Virus record (IMG/VR): IMGVR_UViG_3300021579_000037
Location: 1-24,927 of that record
Reading direction: 5' to 3' (one strand)
DNA from: a virus
DNA: 24,927 nucleotides
Of this stretch, positions 14,335 to 19,659 are shown piece by piece (position 1 is the stretch's first letter; every line of letters begins with the position of its first letter). Under the pieces are notes generated by a model. It saw only the letters and a list, made by a program, of their open reading frames with translations, searched no databases and was not told the origin of the DNA. Both the position numbers and the translations under genes were made by a program.

Positions 14335-14622
14335 ATGTACGAGCGTGAGATCAAGATGCTTCATAGCGCCCGCCAACTCGGCCCGGGCATGGCCAAGGCC
14401 GTAGACATAGCCATAGCCCTGATGCGCACCGCGCAGCCCAAGGACGAGGCGGCGGAGCGAGCGCACTGCGCGGACACTGCAGAGCGGGCCGGCGGACAGC
14501 CCGGACTGGCCGCGCGCATCTACAGAGAGCGCGCCGCCGCGCGGGCGCCACTCCAGGCGCGCATCGCAGAGCTGGAAGCGCGCCTAGAGCGTCTCGGCTA
14601 TGGCACGAACGAGGAGCCGTGA
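14335..14622 (+). CDS. Hypothetical helical protein, 95 aa
   Basis: This starts MYEREIKMLHSARQLGPGMA, with GGAGG upstream of the ATG at 14335, and ends with a coiled-coil-like RIAELEARLERLGYG. It has no membrane segment or known domain. Its stop overlaps the GTG of the lipoprotein gene. It could be a scaffold or adaptor protein; I cannot assign a role. Confidence 0.65.
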   Translation: MYEREIKMLHSARQLGPGMAKAVDIAIALMRTAQPKDEAAERAHCADTAERAGGQPGLAARIYRERAAARAPLQARIAELEARLERLGYGTNEEP

Positions 14623-15038
14623 AGCGCGCCTGTGCGCTGCTGCTGGTGCTGGGCGCGTGCTGCAACCCGCCCGGCCCGGACGTGTCCGAAAAGTTCCGGG
14701 CTGAGCGCCGCGCCGTAGAAGCCGCAATGGCCGCTCGGGACCACCTCGTCGATCTTTCGGAGCCCGTGCACGAGTACCGCGCGCCGTCGGGGGTTTGCCC
14801 TGACGACGCGCTGGGGTGCTGCAACACGGGCATGTGCGCCGGGCTGTTCGTGCCGGACCGCGACATCAAGCTGGCCGGAGGCGCGACCCTCCTTCCCGCC
14901 GATGCGGCGCTGCACGAGTACACGCACAGGGCGCTCCTCGACTGCGGGCTTCAGCCCGGTCCAGAGGAGCACCCCCAGATCTTCTGGGAAACACTGAACG
15001 CTGCGAGAAGACTGCGTGAACAAGAATCTTCAAGATAG
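14619..15038 (+). CDS. Lipoprotein with HExxH zinc-protease motif, 139 aa (copy 1)
   Basis: An exported lipoprotein. A signal peptide (VKRACALLLVLGAC) ends in a lipobox with the acceptor Cys14. The mature part carries a Cys cluster (GCCNTGMC, 67-73) and HEYTH (H99, E100, H103), with a third His exactly 15 residues later (H118) and a Trp at +20 (W123). HExxH-x14-H matches the spacing of the SprT/SPRTN zincin core. It would act at the membrane or in the periplasm. The GTG start is coupled to the upstream gene with GAGGAG before it. A second protein with the same motif spacing is at 19660. Activity is inferred from the motif only. Confidence 0.75.
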   Translation: MKRACALLLVLGACCNPPGPDVSEKFRAERRAVEAAMAARDHLVDLSEPVHEYRAPSGVCPDDALGCCNTGMCAGLFVPDRDIKLAGGATLLPADAALHEYTHRALLDCGLQPGPEEHPQIFWETLNAARRLREQESSR

Positions 15039-15159
15039 ATTGTGGAGTAAGATCGACACGTCGGGCGGACCCGACGCGTGCTGGCTGTGGACCGCGTCAC
15101 TTGACACCAGAGGGCGTCGCGAACGGGAACGTCAGCTGCACGGCGCGGCTGCGCAGTAG
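15016..15159 (+). pseudogene. 5' remnant of a CWLW-type HNH homing endonuclease
   Basis: A GTG (15016) or TTG (15040) frame reads LWSKIDTSGGPDACWLWTAS then LDTRG, the standard N-terminus of the same endonuclease family as 1396 and 2539. Homology then stops, and the frame ends at 15159 in an arginine-rich tail without the GYG, His or CNPAHL parts. The break falls where the convergent minus-strand HNH gene ends (15097-15114). The gene was apparently truncated when the right-hand block was joined here. Confidence 0.75.
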
Positions 15160-15447
15160 CGCCTTGCCCAGCTCGATGTCGATCGGTCGAGCGGCGGCGC
15201 GGAGCGCCCGCCTCAGATCTTTCGGGCGCAGCTCTGCGTCCTGTCGGGCGCTGTTGCAGCTGAAGCAGCACGTCACCAGGTTGCTGGCGTCGTTGCTGCC
15301 ACCTCTGCTGCGTGGCGTGATATGGTCGAGCGTCAGATCGGTACCGAGGGGGAACACGCCGCGGCAGTAGACGCAGTCGAAGCCGTCTCGGACGTAGATC
15401 GCGAGCCGCTTCTCGGGACGAATCCACTTCGAACCGTGCTTGTTCAT
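15097..15447 (-). CDS. HNH endonuclease (McrA-like zinc type)
   Basis: A 116-residue HNH nuclease of a different subfamily from the CWLW type. It begins MNKHGSKWIRPEKRLAIYVR and holds CVYCRG, the catalytic LTLDHITPRSRGG (the His of DHI) and NLVTCCFSCNSAR with the HNH Asn. Paired cysteines form a structural zinc site. The ATG at 15447 overlaps the upstream stop as ATGA, with GGAGA further upstream. It is the last gene of the minus-strand block and ends inside the truncated homing endonuclease. It could be a free-standing homing enzyme or a packaging-associated HNH. Confidence 0.85.
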   Translation of the reverse strand: MNKHGSKWIRPEKRLAIYVRDGFDCVYCRGVFPLGTDLTLDHITPRSRGGSNDASNLVTCCFSCNSARQDAELRPKDLRRALRAAARPIDIELGKALLRSRAVQLTFPFATPSGVK

Positions 15448-15632
15448 CGGTAAAATGTCTCCGCGTAGGAGATCCGCGCCAGCTCGTACCAGGCACGCGA
15501 CTGCTCCTGCGCCCACACAGCCAGCCGCGCCCACCGCGGCCCGACCTGCTCGCGCGCGTCTTCCGCCAGACGTGCGAACGTCCGGGCTGTGTGCTGTGCC
15601 AGCACGATCCCACTGTAAGTCTCGACGCTCAT
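15444..15632 (-). CDS. Hypothetical protein, 62 aa
   Basis: It starts MSVETYSGIVLAQHTART behind a perfect AGGAGG and is a single, mostly helical, Arg/Ala/Trp-rich protein. Its stop overlaps the HNH start. It opens the fourth gene pair after hairpin element 1. No motif is recognised. Confidence 0.65.
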   Translation of the reverse strand: MSVETYSGIVLAQHTARTFARLAEDAREQVGPRWARLAVWAQEQSRAWYELARISYAETFYR

Positions 15633-15650
15633 AGTACCTCCTGTTCAGCC

Positions 15651-15685
15651 ACAGAGGGACCCCGAAACTTTCGGGGTCCGACTGT
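15651..15685 (-). repeat. Intergenic hairpin element 1
   Basis: Basal stem ACAG (15651-15654)/CTGT (15682-15685) and upper stem GGACCCCGAAA (15657-15667)/TTTCGGGGTCC (15669-15679). On the minus strand it lies between the stop of the winged-helix gene (whose TGA it touches) and the AGGAGG of the next gene. It shares conserved flanks with elements 2 and 3, but the upper stem differs with compensation. Confidence 0.8.
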
Positions 15686-15906
15686 CACTTAACCGGAGTC
15701 GGGAAAAGGCCGGGCCGCTCGCCGTCGCCGCGCTGCACCCAGCCGCCGCGCACCGCGCGCGCCACCGCGGCCAGCGCCGCCCGCTCGACACAGTCGAGCG
15801 CTAGCTGACGTGCGACGCCCCGCGCAGAGATGCCCGGGTTGGCCTCGACGATCTTTCGGACCGCGCGAATGCGCGGTCCGAGGTGAGTGGTGGGTGCGCG
15901 GCGCAT
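15685..15906 (-). CDS. Winged-helix-like DNA-binding protein, 73 aa
   Basis: A small basic protein with RIRAVRKIVEANPGISARGV then ARQLALDCVERAALAAVARA, and a strand-like WVQRGDGERPGLF end. This is the helix-turn-helix plus wing layout of small winged-helix regulators. The ATG at 15906 has GAGG 8 nt upstream; a GTG at 15912 overlaps the upstream stop and is an alternative start. It is probably a transcription regulator of this accessory region, but the fold is inferred from pattern only. Confidence 0.65.
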   Translation of the reverse strand: MRRAPTTHLGPRIRAVRKIVEANPGISARGVARQLALDCVERAALAAVARAVRGGWVQRGDGERPGLFPTPVK

Positions 15907-15908
15907 GG

Positions 15909-16310
15909 TCACGCGTCCTCGCCGTCGGGATCGTACAGGTTCAGCGTCTCGCCGCTATCAACCCAGCGCTCGAAAAGATCCCACGCTTCTTCGAACGGCA
16001 GCTCATCCACGCCCGCTCGTTCGGCCGCCTCCTGGAACGCGCCCCAGTCGAGTCCGAACTCGGCCTCCGCCTCGCGTAGCCACTCGCGATCCTCCCGGGC
16101 CCCAACGAACGTCCGGCCAACGACGCAGGCGCCCGCGGCTTTCAGGAACCGCTGCATCGCAGTGTCAGGCAGTTCGTCCCGATCTGCTTCCCGCATCAAC
16201 TTTAAGTTAGCCAACGCGTAGGCTGCGCGATAGTGCACGCATCTCATCGGCGGCTGGCTCTGGTCTATTGAGTCGAGCAGGTCGGTGTGCATTCTGACTT
16301 GGATCGTCAT
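15909..16310 (-). CDS. Acidic hypothetical protein, 133 aa
   Basis: It starts MTIQVRMHTDLLDSIDQ behind ATAGGAGGAA, after hairpin element 2. The protein is helical and rich in Asp and Glu toward the end (DELPFEEAWDLFERW, YDPDGEDA). The acidity could indicate a DNA-mimic or inhibitor-type phage protein, but no family is recognised. Its stop abuts the winged-helix gene. Confidence 0.65.
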   Translation of the reverse strand: MTIQVRMHTDLLDSIDQSQPPMRCVHYRAAYALANLKLMREADRDELPDTAMQRFLKAAGACVVGRTFVGAREDREWLREAEAEFGLDWGAFQEAAERAGVDELPFEEAWDLFERWVDSGETLNLYDPDGEDA

Positions 16311-16330
16311 AAAGTTCCTCCTATCGTGCC

Positions 16331-16364
16331 ACAGAGGCGCCCGAAATGTTTCGGGCGCAACTGT
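16331..16364 (-). repeat. Intergenic hairpin element 2
   Basis: Basal stem ACAG (16331-16334)/CTGT (16361-16364); upper stem GCGCCCGAAA (16337-16346)/TTTCGGGCGC (16349-16358) with a 2-nt centre. Downstream on the minus strand comes CTCTGTGGCACGATAG, then GAGGA and the ATG at 16310. It is homologous to elements 1 and 3. Confidence 0.8.
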
Positions 16365-16376
16365 CACAGCGCTAGG

Positions 16377-16607
16377 TCATGAGCGAGTGGCGGAATCGCT
16401 CGCCACTTGCACGCGCCGCTGTTCGAGCTTTTCGCCTTGCAGATTGGCTTTGCGCGCCGCCCGGTCGAGCGTGTGCTTCCCTTCTGGGTGCCAGTTTTTA
16501 CAGCCGGTACACGCCACTGTCGGGCGTTCGACGCGTCGCTTGCGCTCGTAGCGTGGCTTCATGAATCCCTGGCGCATCAAGTCGCACAGTCTCTCTTTAG
16601 CTTCCAT
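16377..16607 (-). CDS. Putative zinc-finger protein, 76 aa
   Basis: A basic protein starting MEAKERLCDLMRQGFMKPRY, with GGAGG 10 nt upstream. The middle CTGCKNWHPEGKH holds a CxxC-x2-H-x4-H arrangement that could bind zinc. Lys/Arg-rich flanks suggest nucleic acid binding. It forms a pair with the 38-aa membrane protein upstream. The family is unknown. Confidence 0.6.
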   Translation of the reverse strand: MEAKERLCDLMRQGFMKPRYERKRRVERPTVACTGCKNWHPEGKHTLDRAARKANLQGEKLEQRRVQVASDSATRS

Positions 16608-16634
16608 GTGTGGGTACCTCCAGATCTTTCGACG

Positions 16635-16751
16635 TCAGAACCAGACGTGGTGGAGCACCGCGCTCACCGCGTACGCGACGTACACGACCATCGTGTACAT
16701 GATGGCGGCGGTTGCCCAGAACATGTAAGCTTGTGCGTTTTCGGTGGTCAT
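16635..16751 (-). CDS. Small membrane protein, 38 aa
   Basis: A 38-residue frame starting MTTENAQAYMFWATAA, with one hydrophobic span (about 9-32) rich in Met, Tyr and Val, ending HHVWF. GAGGAGAG precedes the ATG and it directly follows hairpin element 3. Its position in the regular two-gene pattern supports it. Function is unknown. Confidence 0.6.
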   Translation of the reverse strand: MTTENAQAYMFWATAAIMYTMVVYVAYAVSAVLHHVWF

Positions 16752-16775
16752 GGTGACTCTCCTCGCTATCGGGCC

Positions 16776-16810
16776 ACAGAGAGGGCGGGAACACTTTCCC
16801 GCCCACCTGT
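16776..16810 (-). repeat. Intergenic hairpin element 3
   Basis: Basal stem ACAG (16776-16779)/CTGT (16807-16810); upper stem GGGCGGGAA (16783-16791)/TTCCCGCCC (16796-16804), 4-nt loop. On the minus strand it is followed by CTCTGTGGCCCGATAG, GAGGAG and an ATG. It has the same flanks as element 2 with a compensatorily different stem. Confidence 0.8.
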
Positions 16811-16822
16811 CGCATGCTAGCG

Positions 16823-17071
16823 TCAGGTGAACACGTGGGCGTAGCTGCCGTCAGGTAGACAGCCGGTGACGAACGCAGGGAGCGCCCCCGACGCACGGTT
16901 CCAGCCCAGTCGCACAGTCAGCTCCTTGGCGGCTGCGATGTGGTTGTCCTCGATGTTCAAGTCGTGATCGTAGGGCACTGAGATCTGCACGGCGGCCGCG
17001 TGCGCCGTGATGCGTGAGGCCCGAGTGTTGGTTGGAATGTGGTACTTGGTGTGAATGGTAGTAGAAGCCAT
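16823..17071 (-). CDS. Hypothetical protein, 82 aa
   Basis: It starts MASTTIHTKYHIPTNTRASR, a beta-strand-rich opening, and continues with ITAHAAAVQISVPYDHDLN and a helical AAKELTVRLGW. CGGAGGACACC precedes the ATG. The 29 nt spanning the ribosome binding site and first codons are duplicated (27/29) at the start of the next upstream gene (17248-17276). No known family. Confidence 0.65.
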   Translation of the reverse strand: MASTTIHTKYHIPTNTRASRITAHAAAVQISVPYDHDLNIEDNHIAAAKELTVRLGWNRASGALPAFVTGCLPDGSYAHVFT

Positions 17072-17084
17072 GGTGTCCTCCGTG

Positions 17085-17264
17085 TCAGTGCTTGTTGCAG
17101 ATCTGCTGGTGAGCACCGGTGCGCACGCAGCTCAGGAACGTCACCTCGCGAGCGGTCTTGACGGCGCACTCCTGAGCTGCGCCGTGAGCGGCGACACACA
17201 CCGGGGTGTTCAGCGGCGCAGCCATCAGAAGTGCCCAGAGAGTCGCGATCGTAGTAGCAGCCAT
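17085..17264 (-). CDS. Small secreted cysteine-containing protein, 59 aa
   Basis: MAATTIATLWALLMAAPLNT looks like a short signal peptide or membrane anchor. The rest (VCVAAHGAAQECAVKT and LSCVRTGAHQQICNKH) contains four cysteines that could form two disulfides after export. CGGAGGACACC precedes the ATG. It is the first gene after promoter box 1. A small exported phage protein is likely; its role is unknown. Confidence 0.6.
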   Translation of the reverse strand: MAATTIATLWALLMAAPLNTPVCVAAHGAAQECAVKTAREVTFLSCVRTGAHQQICNKH

Positions 17265-17308
17265 GGTGTCCTCCGTTTCGGGCCGCGTCTCTCGCGACCC
17301 TCACTATT

Positions 17309-17355
17309 AGATTCGCACGATCGGGGTCCGGGCTCAAGGGGAAAAGCGACAGTGG
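17309..17355 (-). promoter_or_regulatory. Promoter/operator box, copy 1 (minus)
   Basis: On the minus strand, TTGAGC (17337-17332), a 17-nt spacer and GAATCT (17314-17309) follow a conserved upstream block. The 23 nt at 17333-17355 are the exact reverse complement of 17895-17917. It should drive the gene pair 17264-16823. Confidence 0.6.
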
Positions 17356-17391
17356 TCGCATTTCGGTGCGAGCCGCGCCTACAGCTGCGTC

Positions 17392-17640
17392 TCACACGAT
17401 CGCGTCAAGGAATGCGCGAATCTTGCGCCCTAGGTCGCTGTCCCATCGCAGGCAGGCGAAACCACTGTCCGGACAGTCGCTCGCATCCTGAATGCCCCAT
17501 GCGGCACGCTCCGGAATCGCGTACACATCATCGCGATCGGTGCTTTCGAGTGCTTCGAGTAGCCCGCAATCGTAGCCGCGCTCGGCAAGCCACTTGACCG
17601 TCTTCATCTCGAAGTCTGTAATGTGAATCTCGTATGCCAT
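17392..17640 (-). CDS. Hypothetical protein, 82 aa
   Basis: It starts MAYEIHITDFEMKTVKWLAE, with AGGAG 8 nt upstream, and ends LRWDSDLGRKIRAFLDAIV. A compact alpha/beta protein with two cysteines in DASDCPDSGFACL; no motif is recognised. It is the second gene of the pair driven by promoter box 2. Confidence 0.65.
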   Translation of the reverse strand: MAYEIHITDFEMKTVKWLAERGYDCGLLEALESTDRDDVYAIPERAAWGIQDASDCPDSGFACLRWDSDLGRKIRAFLDAIV

Positions 17641-17658
17641 GTCTGCTACTCCTGTGGT

Positions 17659-17805
17659 TCAGCGGGCGGCGGCGAGACGCGCGAGCACCAGCTCAGTGAC
17701 CGGCTGCGGCTTGCCGCGCAGCGTCGCACGTGCGGCGGCATTCGCCAGCACCTGCTCCACTCGCGCCATCGGCCAGCTGCCCGTCAGTGTCATCGTCGTT
17801 CCCAT
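17659..17805 (-). CDS. Small protein, 48 aa, near-leaderless first gene
   Basis: A 48-residue frame starting MGTTMTLTGSWPMARVEQ and ending TELVLARLAAAR; helical and basic. The ATG at 17805 lies 5 nt after the -10 box of promoter copy 2 and has no Shine-Dalgarno sequence. A second in-frame ATG at 17793 is an alternative. It is the first gene of the minus block. No function known. Confidence 0.55.
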   Translation of the reverse strand: MGTTMTLTGSWPMARVEQVLANAAARATLRGKPQPVTELVLARLAAAR

Positions 17806-17810
17806 GACTA

Positions 17811-17856
17811 ACAATACGGCCGATCGTGCCCGGGCTCAAGGAGAAAAGAGGCAGTG
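17811..17856 (-). promoter_or_regulatory. Promoter/operator box, copy 2 (minus)
   Basis: TTGAGC (17839-17834), 17-nt spacer, TATTGT (17816-17811), then 5 nt to the ATG at 17805. The upstream block (17835-17856 on the plus strand) matches copies 1 and 3 with several changes. It is back-to-back with copy 3, giving divergent transcription. Confidence 0.6.
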
Positions 17857-17894
17857 ATCGCTTTTTGTGTGCAGGATGTAGGCACGAAATGCAG

Positions 17895-17941
17895 CCACTG
17901 TCGCTTTTCCCCTTGAGGGCAGCCCTGGATCGTGCGATGAT
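17895..17941 (+). promoter_or_regulatory. Promoter/operator box, copy 3 (plus)
   Basis: The conserved block begins CCACTGTCGCTTTTCCCC and runs into TTGAGG (17913-17918), a 17-nt spacer and GATGAT (17936-17941). The ATG of the next gene follows 6 nt later, so the transcript would be almost leaderless. 17895-17917 is an exact inverted copy of 17333-17355. Confidence 0.6.
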
Positions 17942-17947
17942 TTAGAC

Positions 17948-18145
17948 ATGGACAGCGACACACCAACCCCGATGCACCCGAGCTTCAACCCTGACATCGC
18001 CTGGGCGGTCGCCAGCGCCTCCGCTGAGCTGCACCGTCAGGAGATGCGCCGCATCCAGGAAGCGCGCCGCCTAGCCGCCCTGCTGGAGCCGGAGGACACT
18101 CGCCCGACCATCCGCGTCCCTGCCCCCGCCACGTTCCGCTGGTAA
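17948..18145 (+). CDS. Small hypothetical protein, 65 aa, near-leaderless
   Basis: It starts MDSDTPTPMHPSFNPDIAW, continues as a charged helix (ELHRQEMRRIQEARRLAALL) and ends PAPATFRW. No ribosome binding site; the ATG is 6 nt downstream of the -10 of promoter copy 3. First gene of the rightward early-type operon. No known domain. Confidence 0.6.
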   Translation: MDSDTPTPMHPSFNPDIAWAVASASAELHRQEMRRIQEARRLAALLEPEDTRPTIRVPAPATFRW

Positions 18146-18172
18146 CCCTACACCGCCCGAAGGAGCCTGACC

Positions 18173-18511
18173 ATGTCCGGATACACACACTGCGCCTGTC
18201 GTGACTGCTTCGAGACCGTCATCAGCGCCGACACCTGCCCCGCTCTGTGCCGCGAGCGGGACATGGTAACGCCAGCTCAACTCATCGAGGCATCCGAAGC
18301 GGCCAAATACGCATACGACCTACGCGCTGAGGTAGAGCAGTGGGCCTTTGAGGCAGTCGGTGACCCGTACAGGGTCGGTGGTCTCACGGCGCTCTACGAG
18401 ACGGTGCTTGCGCTCTCCGGCTGGCACGTCGCTCACCGGGAGTACCACGAGGCCAATGCCGTGGCCGATGCGCTAGGGTCCCAGTTCCGGCAGGAGTCCG
18501 GGCAGCGATGA
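18173..18511 (+). CDS. Hypothetical protein with N-terminal Cys cluster, 112 aa
   Basis: It starts MSGYTHCACRDCFETVIS behind AAGGAG. Cysteines at 7, 9, 12, 22 and 26 look like a small zinc ribbon of the kind found in phage CRDCFE proteins. The remainder is helical (AAKYAYDLRAEVEQWAF, HREYHEANAVADALG). The frame ends at TGA 18509-18511 but continues open for 23 more well-biased codons to 18583, where the next ATG overlaps. An original longer protein, or stop readthrough, is possible. Confidence 0.65.
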   Translation: MSGYTHCACRDCFETVISADTCPALCRERDMVTPAQLIEASEAAKYAYDLRAEVEQWAFEAVGDPYRVGGLTALYETVLALSGWHVAHREYHEANAVADALGSQFRQESGQR

Positions 18512-18579
18512 CCACCACCGCAGCCGACCTTCGCCGACAAGTACCGCGCCTTGTGCGATGCGCGCATCGAGGCGGCCAA

Positions 18580-18795
18580 ATGACACGTCTGTGTGCGTGG
18601 GACCGCAGCCCGGCTCAGTACTGGGCTGCGATCGAGGCTGTTCGACGCCACGAAGACACCGAGGGCGACTTGGCGGTCCTCTGCGACGCGCTCGCAGCGG
18701 CCACAGCCCGGCCCCTCCTTCCCGCCCTCTTCGAGGCTGCAGCGAGCTGCTTCGTGGTGATCCTGGTCCTGCTCGCAGCGCTCGTGTTCAGCTGA
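18580..18795 (+). CDS. Small C-terminally membrane-anchored protein, 71 aa
   Basis: It starts MTRLCAWDRSPAQYWAAIE, with GAGG 8 nt upstream, and ends in a hydrophobic span (CFVVILVLLAALVFS), so it is probably tail-anchored. An in-frame ATG at 18508 would give 95 residues and overlaps the upstream stop as ATGA. The extra 24 codons have poor third-position GC, so 18580 is preferred. Function is unknown. Confidence 0.55.
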   Translation: MTRLCAWDRSPAQYWAAIEAVRRHEDTEGDLAVLCDALAAATARPLLPALFEAAASCFVVILVLLAALVFS

Positions 18796-18822
18796 GCGGC
18801 ACCCGCGGCAGCGAGGTGCCGC
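18796..18822 (+). terminator. Hairpin at the end of the rightward operon
   Basis: GCGGCACC (18796-18803) and GGTGCCGC (18815-18822) form an 8-bp GC stem with an 11-nt loop, immediately after the stop codon. No T run follows, so it may be a transcript-end stabiliser or a rho-linked stop rather than a classical terminator. Confidence 0.45.
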
Positions 18823-19061
18823 CTACAGCCGTAGTATGGTGTGATGCCCGCAGCCAACCACTACAGAGCATGTCTGTGCAGGTCGTGGTTGCCTGCGCGC
18901 ATCATAGCGCCACATGTGCACTGCTGCGCTGTGAGTGGGCAGCGTAGGCAGGGGGGCTGGAAACCGGTGTCTGGAAGGTGTCTGGAAGGGGTCTGGGAGG
19001 GGCAAAATCCGTGCCAACAAGATCCGTGCCAATCCCCGCCGCCGCACCCGGACATCCGTGC

Positions 19062-19098
19062 CCGGATCCGAATGTCGCGGTGTGACATCCCGATCCGG
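19062..19098. repeat. Interrupted inverted repeat
   Basis: CCGGATC (19062-19068), three unpaired bases, ATGTC (19072-19076), a 7-nt centre, then GACAT (19084-19088), three bases and GATCCGG (19092-19098). Both arm blocks are perfectly complementary. It lies inside the GTGCC repeat field and could be a protein-binding site. Confidence 0.6.
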
Positions 19099-19452
19099 AC
19101 ATCCATGTCAGCCATGATCCCTGTGCCCGGGCGCTGAATGCGGCACACTTCGTGCCTGGCAACCACTGTGCCAGCCCTGTGGCATGGTTCGTGCATGGGC
19201 ACATCTCGTGCCAGATCCCGGTGACACCCCCCGGGGGGCGACCGAAGGGAGTAGCACCTCAAAATGAACGACCCCTCAGGGAGTCGACCCTTCCCCCGCT
19301 CCTGTGCGCCCTCAGGCTGCCCGGAACGAACGGACCCGCCACCTACCCAGCTTCAAGGGGTACCGCGCGGTTCCTGATGGCGCTGGGCCGCTCGCCGCTG
19401 GCGCGGGAGCGGGCATCGAGCGGCGCGAAAGTGACGAGCGGACGTGGCCGAT

Positions 19453-19469
19453 GCGGGAAGGAGGGGTCG
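19453..19469 (+). repeat. 17-nt direct repeat, copy 1
   Basis: GCGGGAAGGAGGGGTCG is repeated exactly at 20568-20584. It contains a strong GGAGG but is not followed by a convincing gene. A right-hand partner sequence, GTCGACCCTTCCC, occurs at 19283-19295 and again at 20581-20593. Confidence 0.6.
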
Positions 19470-19659
19470 GTGTCCCACACCCCTGCCACGATCCCACCCT
19501 CTCCAGGCTCTCCCGGTGCGCAGGATCGGGTCGACCGTCCGACGGACGCCCTTATTCCCGCCGATCCGCCGCTGCGCCCCCACCCCGGTGTTCCGAGGAG
19601 TGCCCGGAACCAACGTAAGACGGTTGTATGCTCACAGGATCGGGCCGTGCCGCCCCCGC

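Larger units (their letters stand above)
18823..19659 (+). other. Gene-poor region with iteron-like repeats, possible origin or control region
   Basis: No convincing gene is seen: the open frames lack ribosome binding sites and natural composition. It holds 11-bp tandem repeats GGTGTCTGGAA (18966-18976, 18977-18987, a third at 9/11 to 18998). GTGCC occurs seven times on one strand in 200 nt (19011, 19026, 19058, 19123, 19152, 19168, 19208), the first two within ATCCGTGCCAA. An inverted repeat spans 19062-19098. CCCCCCGGGGGG is at 19227-19238. A replication origin or repressor-binding array is plausible but unproven. Confidence 0.5.

Noticed and set aside
15651-16810. Reading the three intergenic hairpins as simple rho-independent terminators or a CRISPR array
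   Set aside because: No T run follows on the coding strand, the flanks are conserved beyond the stem, and there are no regularly spaced spacers.
18841-19137. Open frame of 98 codons after the rightward operon, with TAGTAT just before its start
   Set aside because: No -35 partner or ribosome site, unusual composition, and it overlies tandem repeats that look non-coding.
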